Source: Zingiber officinale (Eukaryota > Streptophyta > Magnoliopsida > Zingiberales > Zingiberaceae). From it: DNA of 64,000 bases. Location of the stretch: assembly GCF_018446385.1 (NCBI RefSeq), contig NC_055988.1, positions 165,304,209-165,368,208 of the forward strand, written 5' to 3'. The notes below the pieces were generated by a model. That model did no database searches. It was not told the origin of the DNA and saw only the letters and a list, made by a program, of their open reading frames with translations. The translations under genes and the position numbers were made by a program. Positions 45,774 to 56,965 of the stretch are shown in pieces (position 1 is the first letter of the stretch; each line of letters begins with the position of its first letter).

Positions 45774-47828
45774 CTTATTTTATGATGTAATTTGATATTG
45801 TTATGTAATTCTAAATGGTGTGACGCTTGTGACACTGTATTAATGACATTGACTTCATGGAATGGTCATGGTTCTACTAATTATGATGTGGCTTGTCATT
45901 CTTTCAAAGTAGTTCCAATGGAGATAGCTAGTTTTTGCATATTGCTGTAGTTAATGTTGATTTCCTGATTTGAACTCTTGTTTTGTAATCATCCCTTAGT
46001 TGACTGTAAAGAAGTATACAATGGAGAGGCTAGTTGATCTACATCAATTGTATTGCTTGAAGAGATCTGATGGTTCAACAAATTTGGATGATTGCAAATG
46101 GATTCCAGGGAAGAAAATCTTGTTTGAGTCATCATCCACATCTCAGCTTTCCTCTCATTCATCTTTTCAACTTCCCATAATCAATATATGTCATGGAGTT
46201 TAAGGGGCAAACATAACACAAAGGCAGAGTGGACGAAATAGAGAATTGCTGTCCGCTTTGTTAAATGAAAAGAGGGAGTTGGGGTTGATCATGAGAAACT
46301 ACAGGGAAATAATCAAAGAAGACACATGGATGGATATGACAAATCAGCTTTTGACTTGACAAACTGCAGAGAAATAATCAACTGAGAATACTCTTACGAA
46401 TAAGACATTTTAGCTAAAAGTCTTAGCTGACTTGCTGTTATTGACTGCAAGGCAAATTACGTTGATGGATCAACCCATAACGGACAGAATGTGGACTACA
46501 CTGCAAATAAGGTTGGACTTTACAAGATCACTCTGCAACTAAAAGGTTGGAAGGTCTAATATCAAATTCCACTGAATCAGCTGCTAGATGAATTAAAGTT
46601 TCCAATCCAGATCTGTGTAACTACTTAATTAAGCTCACCAGATTTGCTTCGAGGAAGCATGTAATTATAATCAGAATTACTTATCATGCATGTTAGAACA
46701 AGCCACTGTGCAACGTGGTGTTTCATACTTTAGTTGAAACCCACTTAGCAGATCCACTTCAAATTGAGAGGATCCAAAGCACAAGATTATTGAAGTGATA
46801 CAAGTAACCTGTTGAAACACACTGAGATATCATAATGTTAAGCTTATTTGACAACCACACCCTTTTCTTTCTTGCTTCTGCACTAAGTTTCTGACCTTGA
46901 TAAAAACAAACAAAAAATAATAAACAATAAAAGGGAGGGCAGATTAATTCAGGTTGTGAAAGGTGAATTGACTTCATCTACTAATACAAATCTATAGAGT
47001 GGAGAAACTGAATGCCAGCCATACACCAAATCTCATCTATTTATCATCATAAAATAATATCATTGCAAGGTCAAATGCATATTCCACATCAATACATTCA
47101 CACTAAAATCTTGACATTGTTCTTACCAAATTTTTACAAACAAATCAACATGAACTTTAGTGTTAAACTAAAGAAGTAAACTCAAACTAGCTCCATCACT
47201 ATTTTGATTCTCCATCCATAAGTTTTCACAAAATCCAGCCCATCAAAAATCTCCGGCTTCCAAATTTTACAAAAACCTATAAAATGCACAATACTTGAAA
47301 TTATAGCATTACATACACACTTTAATCACCAAACCGAAGGAAAAAAGCCACCATACCTTTTGTAGCATTATTCTAGGTAATTTGTCAGAAAATAACCAAT
47401 ATGAGATGGTTGATGCACCTATGACATAATAGTAAAGCATTATCAATGGGGCTTGTATTAAATTAGGCAATTTACTGAAAGATTGTGAACTTGTATTAAA
47501 AATAAATACCTGAGAAAGTTATGATGCCAATAATGGTAGGAATTGTGTCTCAGTCATACTAACACTATCAACGGAGCTACCAATTGTTGGCACGAAATTT
47601 ATAGGCTAAAATAAAAAAATAAAATACAGTTTTAGATAGTTATAACATAACTGTTCTTAGATTAACATAAGTCAAACAAATACTAACTTGTTGATTGATC
47701 CGATCACATTGTACGACGACCATGCTAGAAATAGTTTGATCTATACCCTGTCTATACAAAAAAAAGAGACTAATTTAAGTTGTTCAAATTTAACAACAAA
47801 TAATACCAAATAAATAAAAATTTGAAAG
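45774..47828. other. MULE interior, mostly non-coding
   Basis: Between the GRF ORF and the transposase. 46000-46200 has a 67-codon frame with no recognisable domain. 46425-46690 may be a captured gene fragment (separate entry). 46750-47820 is AT-rich and probably holds the 3' UTR of the transposase gene. Confidence 0.45.
46425..46690 (+). pseudogene. Possible fragment of a pollen Ole e 1-like gene
   Basis: The frame from about 46434 reads AVIDCKANYVDG then NKVGLYKITL, and after a frame change KVSNPDLCNYLIKL near 46600. Spaced cysteines and the V-x-C-K / G-x-Y-x-I pattern recall the Ole e 1 fold. It is short, broken by stops and has no start. It may be host sequence captured by the MULE. Weak call. 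Confidence 0.3.
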
Positions 47829-50125
47829 TTATGGATTAGAAACCATTACAATCGTTGAAGCTTGATTTGTTTTACTGGATGCTTTTCTTTTCCTTGAAAT
47901 CTTCTCTAACCCACCTTTCAACCTTTTACCTGAGACTGTTTTCTTCTTGGTTTTAATTCCTTTCACTCCAGAAAAGTTCCCTTCACCATAATCAAATTTC
48001 CAAGATTCTTGGCTCACTTTTGATTGTTGGATATTAGATTCATTAACTTGTAACTTATCATCCACCATCTTACACAAGCTCAACATAACATCTTTAACAA
48101 CCTTGTAAGTATCATCTCTTTCTGTTGCCTTGGTAACCAACTGAACATTCAACCCACATAAATCTTTGTAATGCATGTTTTGAAGTACTTTTGGATCCAA
48201 ACTAGCATTGTTAGCCATTGAATCATTAACTCCAAAATATCCAATTTTTGCTTTTCTTGTCCATCTTTTTAGTACATACTGACTCGGGATCTTCATGATA
48301 TTATTCTACGTAAATATTTTTAGAATATGAGAACACAAAATTCCAGCAAATTCATATTTTCTGTAACTACACTCAATTTTTTCAGACTTCTTATCAAATG
48401 TAACTATATGATGGTTTCTCTTTTTGTGAGGAGTAACTTTATATTTAGTAAATGTATCAACATCCTCACAAATTTCAAGACTAGAATTATGAGATAAGCA
48501 CCACTCTTGTTGAAAACACTTGTATACCTCAGGAGTATAAATTTCACTAGCATGCTTTAAAATCTCAATTGGAAACATTAAATATGGAATAGTTGTACTT
48601 GATCTGAAATCAGCTTTTAATTCCTCATATCGACGATCATCAAGGAGTCTTTGGAAGTGATTAAAGAAGTCTAAAAACTTGTGTTTATAAGTGACATGTT
48701 TTTTTACAATACTATTCATACTCTCACTTCTTTGGGTTGTAGTCATATCTGCACAAAACATTTGCCGTCCATATACTAAAGCCCATTTTTCCTTTATGTT
48801 GTACATACGCCTCAACCAATCATTCTCTTCAAGTGCATACTTGGCCAACATCATGTTCCATGCTGAAATAAAATCTTCTTCTTTATCAAAATCATACACA
48901 CACAAGGCAAAATCTTTAGCAAAGTCTCTAAACTGAGAAAAAACTCCACTCAAATGTATGACGACATTTTGATAAATGTGCCAAATGCACAAACGATGAT
49001 GTGTTTCAGGCCATTTAGAAGCTAATGCCTTTGCCATTGTTGCATCTTGATCTGTAAGAATAGTAGTTGATTTTTTCTCACCCATATCTTTAGTTAATGT
49101 ATTTAACAACCACTCAAAAGTCAAACTAGTTTCATCATACAATAAAGTAGCACCAAAAAGTATTGATTGTTTATGATGATTTACACCCACAAACAACGCA
49201 ATTGGTCGACCTTCATTGTTTTTTCTGTAGGTTGTGTCAAAGCAAACAACATCTCCAAAATTAGCATAATCAACTCTCATCTTAGCATCAGACCAAAAAA
49301 TATTAGTAATCAAATCATCTTCATCAACTTGAATAGCATAAAAAAAATTAGGATCATCAAACTGCATTTGCTGCAAATACTCCAATACACCCCCTGTATC
49401 CCCAACTCTTATATTTATTGTTCTTTTGGATCGCAAGTAGTTTTTGTAATCCTCAAAAATAAATCCTAAATTCTCCCTCCCACCTACTTGTCTCACCATA
49501 AGATCATGAGATGCTTTTGGGGGGATTCTCACATTACTTGCAATCTCAATCTGTTTCGTTATAGAAAAAGATATATTTCTATGACTTCTATATAGGTGAG
49601 TTTTGTTTGGACTTGAGAGATAATGGTTATGCTCTTTAACAAATTGCACCACAGTAAACTTACTTTTTTTCTGATCACTAATCTTCATTTTAGCCTCACA
49701 ACCAAACCTAGTTTCATCACAACTTGCTTTAACATAAAGATGTTGTTTGTCTTTTCCTCTTTTGCCTTGGGCACAATAATAAAAAACTCTATCAAATAAT
49801 TTACCCGATTTATCATTGTGGATTTTACCTCTCCTTACGCCAAATCCAACTTTTTTAGCATATGCCAAATAAAATTGATATGCATCTTCTTCTGTATCAA
49901 ATTCCAACCCCATTTATGGTATATCCAAATCTGTTTCAATGTTTAATCCTATAAAATCAAACAAACAAAGAAAAATGTATAAAAAGAAAAATTCGATATA
50001 TTGAAACTCCATACATTCCCAATATGAATCTTATTACCTTCATCAATAACATCAAAGTCACCTTCCCGACTAGCTTCATTTTCTTCAAAATTCAAATGAC
50101 AACGACTCGTAGATTCACCCTCTAT
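47829..50125 (-). pseudogene. FAR1-type MULE transposase with two in-frame stops
   Basis: Minus-strand exon 49930 to 47829, preceded by an acidic exon ending at 50039 (GT donor; acceptor CAG before 49930). The FAR1 DNA-binding domain is at residues ~3-95 counted from ATG 49913 (GLEFDTEEDAYQFYLAYAKK). The MULE transposase core has FDTTY (~225-229) and TDQDATM (~287-293), which hold two of the catalytic acids. The SWIM-type zinc finger CSYRKYEFAGILCSHIL is at the end of the first frame. A TAA precedes ATG 49913 in the joined frame, and a TAG at 48306-48308 separates the SWIM region from the C-terminal frame (IPSQYVLKRWT, then a basic tail). The rest is uninterrupted, so inactivation seems recent. 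Confidence 0.88.
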
Positions 50126-50588
50126 ATTAATTACTTTGATCTCGCGGAAAAAAAAATACAACGAATACACAACACAATTTGGGTATAAAAAAAACAGCGA
50201 CAAAAGAAACATCTAAAAACAATAATTTTATGTAAAATTTCTGTATGTCCAACTTCTCTATAAACAACGACAAAAGAAACATTGTTCGATGATTTCTACT
50301 TGTCCAACTTCTAAAAAAATAGCAACTCAAAAAACAGCACATCACTAAGCTTGGGAACTATTTGGTGCAAAGTTCAAAATCACTAGTAACTGCAACAATT
50401 ATACTTGTAGAAATCGAGTAGCAACACTACTAGGCAAGGCAACTGCCAATTGTGGAAATCAAGCAGTAGCACTAGGAAATACACAAACTGTTTCAAGTAA
50501 CAATACTCAAATTGTATATACAAAATCAAATTTTAAATATAGACAATTTAGGTTAAATAGAATTATTGTTGTGCTACTAAATAATGTT
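50126..50588. other. MULE interior upstream of transposase
   Basis: Non-coding, A-rich on this strand, with two copies of 'aacgacaaaagaaacat'/'agcgacaaaagaaacat' (near 50195 and 50268). Probably the transposase promoter and leader, running into the right TIR. Confidence 0.45.
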
Positions 50589-50807
50589 CCAAGCAAACAA
50601 AATTCAGGTTTGCAACTAACTGATATGAGAAGTTTTCAACCACTAGTACCTAATCCAGGGAGGGAGGTGGCTGGAGGTGAGGGAAGTCGCTGGAGGCCAC
50701 GGGAGGGAGGCGGTTGGAGGTCGCAGGAGGGAGGTTGGTGCGATGCTGGAGGCCGTTGGAGGTCGGCGACACAACAAGGAGGGAGACGACGTTGAAGGAG
50801 GAGACCG
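50589..50807. repeat. Right MULE TIR, inner part
   Basis: Complement of the inner part of 36366-36920. It is broken at 50807 by the tandem LTR array and continues at 57854. Confidence 0.88.
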
Positions 50808-51688
50808 TGTAGGTCCCTTTGGAGGCCGGCAAGAGGGGAGAGGTGAATTGCCCTACAAAATAAAACCAAAAACCCTTCTCGGATATTCAACTAACTTAAA
50901 AGAACTTGTAATTAAAAAGGCAGAGACTAATTAAAACAGAAAATAGACACAGAGGAATTACTTGGTTTGCAATCAGAGGATTGCTAATCCAAGGCAAAGA
51001 AGGCGCACTAATTGATTCTCCTCTGGGCGGAGTAGCCTCTTACAGCGTTGAAAGCACAGAAAGAAATAACACAAATGAAAGCACTGGATTACAAGTAGTT
51101 GTATTCAATGTACGGATCAGTACTTTATTTATAGTACTGGTCCGAGCGCCTGGAAGTGGTTCCGGGCGCCCCCGGGGGGATAAATTTTATCCCCCAACGG
51201 TCAGATTGCGAAAATCGTGATCCTAGTCAAAATCATGCTCCGGGCGCCTGGAAGCATTCCGGGCGCCCCAGAGCAAAAAGTCAACTGCGATTGACTTTTT
51301 GTCCGGGATCACTTCTCCGTTAAGTCCCAGTCTCGGTCCGGGTCTGTTCGCTCAGGCTCCGCTAGCTTGGGTGATCTCGGCCTTCCGGAATAGGGCTCAC
51401 CCGAACCCATGTTCCGGCCTTCTCCTCGAGCAGCCTTCCTTCCCGGTTTCTCTTCCCTCGAGCGCCGTGCACGCTCTTCTCGTCCACCGGTGTACTCTTC
51501 CGCGGACACCTCGTCCCTCGGACGCACCGAGCCCGTCGGCTCTCCCCGTGCCGTCCTTCTCGCTAGCCGCGTCTTTCGCTCGACTTCCTGTGTTCCTAAG
51601 CTCCTGCACACTTAGACACAAGGGTTAAACAAACGCAGGACCTAACTTAGCTTGTTTGATCACATCAAAACACCTTGGGGTTCCAACA
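50808..51688 (-). repeat. LTR1 of tandem array
   Basis: TGTAGGTCCC to TTCCAACA on the plus strand. It contains TATA zone TTTATTTATAGTAC (51124-51137), a GGGATAAA/TTTATCCC palindrome (51175-51195), CCCAACGGTCA (51193-51203) and two GGGCGCC-type units near 51241-51268. Confidence 0.93.
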
Positions 51689-51706
51689 ATCTCCCCCTTT
51701 TTGATG
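51689..51706 (-). other. Polypurine tract, copy 1
   Basis: Minus-strand CATCAAAAAGGGGGAGAT lies directly before TGTTGGAACC. Identical at 54779-54796. Confidence 0.88.
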
Positions 51707-52371
51707 TGAGCAACCCAAGTTAAGTTAGGGTAACCATATGAAATAAAAACAATTTATATTAAAATAAGTCCAAATATTTTTCAATTGAAAAATTATAGTA
51801 CCTCCCCTTAGACTTAACATACTTCTCTCCCTTTGATCACATTAAAATTGGGGTTATAAACAAGTCTAAGGTAAATTCAAACATGAACTTTTAAGTGTAA
51901 AATAATGTCTAAGTAAAGACACTCTTCAGAATTTTTCGTTTGAAAAAATATTTTTCAGATAAGAGCAGTCATAAAACAAAATAAAAAAATATAAGTTTAA
52001 AACTTATCTCAGCATTCCCCAAAAAAAATTTTCTAATTTTTTAAAAAAATTCTAAGTGAATATTCATAAAAAAAACAATTCTAAGTCAATTTTTTTGAAA
52101 ATTTCTAAGATAATAAAAAATTTCTAAGTTAAGTTAGAAAGTTTTTAAATATTTTCTAACACAAATTAAATAACTCTTTTAAAGCATTAAGTAATTTAAA
52201 TTAATGCTTTTTCAGTTAGTCAATTAAACTTTTCATTTCGATAGTTGACTTCCAGGTCGTGGCGAGGCACTAGCCCTTCTTGGTTATTGGAGCAACAACC
52301 ACTTCCTTAGACAAAGCCTCATAAAGAAATTAGTCGTTTAATTTCCTTGCTGAAAATGCTAAGTCTAAATT
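51707..52371 (-). other. Non-coding part of internal region 1
   Basis: AT-rich 3' leader between gag stop and PPT, nearly identical to 54797-55460. No gene. Confidence 0.6.
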
Positions 52372-53820
52372 TTAAATTAAACAGGTTTTTGGAACCCAGT
52401 AGAGGTTCCTATCTATAGGGTTAACCAAGTATTTCCTAGGTACATAGATTTTTGATATATTTCTAATTTGACTTTGATGAAATCTATAATACCAATTTAA
52501 ACTTCTATAATTTCTAAAAGTAGAAATATTTGAACTTTTATATTTTTTCAATCTTTCTATTTCTTCTTTTAGTTTTTCATTTTCAATTTTCAATTTATCA
52601 AAATCCTCTATAAGACATGATTTTGCTAAAATTCTTTTTGTTTCCAAAATTTCATTTTTTAATTTGATATTTTCATTTTCTAATTTATACATGGATTTAG
52701 TCATTGCCTTAATGCCAGAATAAAGTTGATCAGGGGGTAAGAGACATACCTCACTTACCATGTCGGACTTGAAGCCTGAATCTCCCCCTGCTTCACTGCT
52801 TTCATCCGAGGTCGCTCCCCCTTCATCGATGCTAGGTTCTGATATACTTTGTCTATCGTAGCTTGCCATTAGTGCTATCCCGGCATATTCTTGAGCTTCT
52901 GATTCGGATGAAGAAGTGTCGTCCCAAGTTGCTTTTAGGTTGTGTTTCTTGGGAGACTTCCTTTTGGCCTTTTTGAGTTCTGGGCAGTCTTCTCTTAGGT
53001 GTCCCTCCTTCTGACACTGGTAGCACTGCACCTTTCTTCCACCTTTTTGATTCCTTTTATTCTGTATTTTAAATTTATTAGATCTAAAAAACTTTTTAAA
53101 ATTTCTTACCATGTATGTTTCTTGATCGTCTTCGGAGTCTGACTCGAGTTCATCCTTCTGGGTTGCGTTCAGCGCCATAGTCTGGGTTGTATCCTTTGTC
53201 GTTCCTGCATACCTGGTTTCATGCAATTCAAGAGTAAAAAACAACTCTTCTAAAGTGCTTACCTCCAGGTCTTTTGAGATATAGTAGGCGTCGACGATTG
53301 ATGTCCATTCCGAAGTTCTTGGAAACGCGTTGAGCGCGTAGCGTATAGTGTCCCGGTTTGTTACCGTTTCACCGAGGTTCTTGAGATCAGTAACTAGTTC
53401 TTTTACCTTTGCGTGTAAACCAGCTACTTTCTCACCTTTCTCCAGACGGATGTTCATCAGTTTGTTGCGGAGGATGTCCCTTCTAGCGAGCTTTGCTTCG
53501 GACGTGCCTTCGTGGAGTTCCAAGAACTTCTCCCAAAGTTCTTTAGCAGATAAATAGTTTCCGATGCGGTTGACCTCTTGAGGCGGTAACACGCTCAGCA
53601 GGTGATGTTCCGCACGGCTGTTTGCTACCGACTCATTCTGCTCCTTCTTTGTCCAATCGCTCTCTTCTTTTTCTTTTCCATCTTTATCTATTGGAGCTAC
53701 AAAACCATATTTCATGATAAACCGAATTTCAAAATCTGTTTTTAGGAATACCTCCATACGACGCTTCCAGTCTACGAAGTTTCCCTCGAATTTTGGTGGA
53801 ACAATGCTTGGTCCGGCCAT
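52372..53820 (-). CDS. Gag protein of TR-GAG element, copy 1 (intact, 482 aa)
   Basis: An intact frame from ATG 53820, 56 bp after the LTR. The N-terminus MAGPSIVPPKFEGNFVDWKR is the usual copia gag opening (DUF4219-like). UBN2-type core follows at residues ~60-210 (AKELWEKFLELHEGTSEAKLARRD, RYALNAFP-T-EWTSIVDAYYISK). One CCHC knuckle is at C266-C269-H274-C279. Then an acidic-Ser stretch, a coiled coil (~375-450), and the end WVPKTCLI, where a protease would follow in an autonomous element but a stop occurs. Gag should assemble particles; reverse transcriptase would have to come from another element. It differs from copy 2 at ten residues by my count. Confidence 0.93.
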   Translation of the reverse strand: MAGPSIVPPKFEGNFVDWKRRMEVFLKTDFEIRFIMKYGFVAPIDKDGKEKEESDWTKKEQNESVANSRAEHHLLSVLPPQEVNRIGNYLSAKELWEKFLELHEGTSEAKLARRDILRNKLMNIRLEKGEKVAGLHAKVKELVTDLKNLGETVTNRDTIRYALNAFPRTSEWTSIVDAYYISKDLEVSTLEELFFTLELHETRYAGTTKDTTQTMALNATQKDELESDSEDDQETYMVRNFKKFFRSNKFKIQNKRNQKGGRKVQCYQCQKEGHLREDCPELKKAKRKSPKKHNLKATWDDTSSSESEAQEYAGIALMASYDRQSISEPSIDEGGATSDESSEAGGDSGFKSDMVSEVCLLPPDQLYSGIKAMTKSMYKLENENIKLKNEILETKRILAKSCLIEDFDKLKIENEKLKEEIERLKKYKSSNISTFRNYRSLNWYYRFHQSQIRNISKIYVPRKYLVNPIDRNLYWVPKTCLI

Positions 53821-53861
53821 CGTTGTTGCTTCGATCGGCGGTTAGTCCTCCTGAAGCGCCT

Positions 53862-53874
53862 CGCTCTGATACCA
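53862..53874 (-). other. Primer-binding site, copy 1
   Basis: Minus-strand TGGTATCAGAGCG starts two bases inside LTR2. Copy 2 (56952-56963) reads TGGTATCAGAGT, one base off. Confidence 0.9.
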
Positions 53875-53876
53875 CT

Positions 53877-54778
53877 TGTAGGTCCCTTTGGAGGCCGGCA
53901 AGAGGGGAGGGGTGAATTGCCCTACAAAATAAAACCAAAAACCCTTCTCGGATATTCAACTAACTTAAAAGAACTTGTAATTAAAAAGGCAGAGACTAAT
54001 TAAAATAGAAAATAGACACAGAGGAATTACTTGGTTTGCAATCAGAGAATTGCTAATCCAAGGCAAAGAAGGCGCACTAATTGATTCTCCTCTGGGCGGA
54101 GTAGCCTCTTACAGCGTTGAAAGCACAGAAAGAAATAGCACAAATGAAAGCACTGGATTACAAGTAGTTGTATTCAATGTACGGATCAGTACTTTATTTA
54201 TAGTACTGGTCCGGGCGCCTGGAAGTGGTTCCGGGCGCCCCCGGGGGGATAAATTTTATCCCCCAACGGTCAGATTGCGAAAATCACGATCCTGGTCAAA
54301 ATCATGCTCCGGGTGCCCGGAAGCATTCCGGGCGCCCGGAATGGTTCCGGGCGCCCCTGAGCAAAAAGTCAACTGCGGTTGACTTTTTGTCCGGGATCAC
54401 TTCTCCGTTAAGTCCTAGTCTCGGTCCGGGTCTGTTCGCTCCGGCTCCACTAGCTTGGATGATCTCGGCCTTCCGGAATAGGGCTCACCCGAACCCATGT
54501 TCCGGCCTTCTCCTCGAGCAGCCTTCCTTCCCGGTTTCTCGTCCCTCGAGCGCCGCGCACGCTCTTCTCGTCCACCGGTGTACTCTTCCGCGGACACCTC
54601 GTCCCTCGGACGCACCGAGCCCGTCGGCTCTCTCCCCGTGCCGTCCTTCTCGCTAGCCGCGTCTTCCGCTCGACTTCCTGTGTTCCTAAGCTCCTGCACA
54701 CTTAGACACAAGGGTTAAACAAACGCATGACCTAACTTAGCTTGTTTGATCACATCAAAACACCTTGGGGTTCCAACA
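53877..54778 (-). repeat. LTR2 (shared, middle) of tandem array
   Basis: 902 bp, about 20 bp longer than LTR1 and LTR3 because it has three rather than two GGCGCCC units at 54308-54358. It acts as 3' LTR for internal 2 and 5' LTR for internal 1. Confidence 0.93.
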
Positions 54779-54796
54779 ATCTCCCCCTTTTTGATG

Positions 54797-55460
54797 TGAG
54801 CAACCCAAGTTAAGTTAGGGTAACCATATGAAATAAAAACAATTTATATTAAAATAAGTCCAAATATTTTTCAATTGAAAATTATAGTACCTCCCCCTAG
54901 ACTTAACATACTTCTCCTCCTTTGATCACATTAAAATTGGGGTTATAAACAAGTCTAAGGTAAATTCAAACATGAACTTTTAAGTGTAAAATAATGTCTA
55001 AGTAAAGACACTCTTCAGAATTTTTCGTTTGAAAAAATATTTTTCAGATAAGAGCAGTCATAAAACAAAATAAAAACATATAAGTTTAAAACTTATCTCA
55101 GCATTCCCAAAAAAATTTTTTCTAATTTTTTAAAAAAATTCTAAGTGAATATTCATAAAAAAAACAATTCTAAGTCAATTTTTTTGAAAATTTCTAAGAT
55201 AATAAAAAATTTCTAAGTTAAGTTAGAAAGTTTTTATATATTTTCTAACACAAATTAAATAACTCTTTTAAAGCATTAAGTAATTTAAATTAATGCTTTT
55301 TCAGTTAGTCAATTAAACTTTTCATTTCGATAGTTGACTTCCAGGTCGTGGTGAGGCACTAGGCCTTCTTGGTTATTGGAGCAACAACCACTTCCTTAGA
55401 CAAAGCCTCATAAAGAAATTAGTCGTTTAATTTCCTTGCTGAAAATGCTAAGTCTAAATT
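54797..55460 (-). other. Non-coding part of internal region 2
   Basis: Counterpart of 51707-52371, with small indels in A-runs. No gene. Confidence 0.6.
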
Positions 55461-56909
55461 TTAAATTAAACAGGTTTTTGGAACCCAGTAGAGGTTCCTA
55501 CCTATAGGGTTAACCAAGTATTTCCTAGGTACATAGATTTTTGATATATTTCTAATTTGACTTTGATGAAATCTATAATACCAATTTAAACCTCTATAAT
55601 TTCTAAAAGTAGAAATATTTGAACTTTTATATTTTTTCAATCTTTCTATTTCTTCTTTTAGTTTTTCATTTTCAATTTTCAATTTATCAAAATCCTCTAT
55701 AAGACATGATTTTGCTAAAATTCTTTTTGTTTCCAAAATTTCATTTTTTAATTTGATATTTTTATTTTCTAATTTATACATGGATTTAGTCATTGCCTTA
55801 ATGCCAGAATAAAGTTGATCAGGGGGTAAAAGGCATACCTCACTTACCATGTCGGACTTGAAGCCTGAATCTCCCCCTGCTTCATTGCTTTCATCCGAGG
55901 TCGCTCCCCCTTCATCGATGCTAGGTTCTGATATACTTTGTCTATCGTAGCTTGCCATTAGTGCTATCCCGGCATATTCTTGAGCTTCTGATTCGGATGA
56001 AGAAGTGTCGTCCCAAGTTGCTTTTAGGTTGTGTTTCTTGGGAGACTTCCTTTTGACCTTTTTGAGTTCTGGGCAGTCTTCTCTTAGGTGTCCCTCCTTC
56101 TGACACTGGTAGCACTGCACCTTTCTTCCACCTTTTTGATTCCTTTTATTCTGCATTTTAAATTTATTAGATCTAAAAAACTTTTTAAAATTTCTTACCA
56201 TGTATGCTTCTTGATCGTCTTCGGAGTCTGACTCGAGTTCATCCTTCTGGGTTGCGTTCAGCGCCATAGTCTGGGTTGTATCCTTTGTCGTTCCTGCATA
56301 CCTAGTTTCATGCAATTCAAGAGTAGAAAACAACTCTTCTAAAGTGCTTACCTCCAGGTCTTTTGAGATGTAGTAGGCGTCGACGATTGATGTCCATTCC
56401 GGAGTTCTTGGAAACGCGTTGAGCGCGTAGCGTATAGTGTCCCGGTTTGTTACCGTTTCACCGAGGTTCTTGAGATCAGTAACTAGTTCTTTTACCTTTG
56501 CGTGTAAACCAGCTACTTTCTCACCTTTCTCCAGACGGATGTTCATCAGTTTGTTGCGGAGGATGTCCCTTCTAGCGAGCTTTGCTTCGGACGTGCCTTC
56601 GTGGAGTTCCAAGAACTTCTCCCAAAGTTCTTTAGCAGATAAATAGTTTCCGATGCGGTTGACCTCTTGAGGCGGTAACACGCTCAGCAGGTGATGTTCC
56701 GCACGGCTGTTTGCTACCGACTCATTCTGCTCCTTCTTTGTCCAATCGCTCTCTTCTTTTTCTTTTCCATCTTTATCTATTGGAGCTACAAAACCATATT
56801 TCATGATAAACCGAATTTCAAAATCTGTTTTTAGGAATACCTCCATACGACGCTTCCAGTCTGCGAAGTTTCCCTCGAATTTTGGTGGAACAATGCTTGG
56901 TCCGGCCAT
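55461..56909 (-). CDS. Gag protein of TR-GAG element, copy 2 (intact, 482 aa)
   Basis: Same layout as the gag at 52372-53820: gag opening, UBN2-type core, CCHC knuckle C266/C269/H274/C279, coiled coil, end WVPKTCLI. The ten differences from copy 1 are mostly conservative and none hits the knuckle or creates a stop. Two intact copies suggest a recent duplication, or that gag is kept by selection. ATG 56909 lies 56 bp after LTR3. Confidence 0.93.
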   Translation of the reverse strand: MAGPSIVPPKFEGNFADWKRRMEVFLKTDFEIRFIMKYGFVAPIDKDGKEKEESDWTKKEQNESVANSRAEHHLLSVLPPQEVNRIGNYLSAKELWEKFLELHEGTSEAKLARRDILRNKLMNIRLEKGEKVAGLHAKVKELVTDLKNLGETVTNRDTIRYALNAFPRTPEWTSIVDAYYISKDLEVSTLEELFSTLELHETRYAGTTKDTTQTMALNATQKDELESDSEDDQEAYMVRNFKKFFRSNKFKMQNKRNQKGGRKVQCYQCQKEGHLREDCPELKKVKRKSPKKHNLKATWDDTSSSESEAQEYAGIALMASYDRQSISEPSIDEGGATSDESNEAGGDSGFKSDMVSEVCLLPPDQLYSGIKAMTKSMYKLENKNIKLKNEILETKRILAKSCLIEDFDKLKIENEKLKEEIERLKKYKSSNISTFRNYRGLNWYYRFHQSQIRNISKIYVPRKYLVNPIGRNLYWVPKTCLI

Positions 56910-56965
56910 CGTTGTTGCTTCGATCGGCGGTTAGTCCTCCTGAAGCGTCTCACTCTGATACCACT

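Noticed and set aside
54225..54718. Ser/Arg-rich frames of 70-140 codons in the LTRs
   Set aside because: They lie entirely within LTR sequence repeated at 51299, 54415, 57467 and 63593; no gene product is known there.
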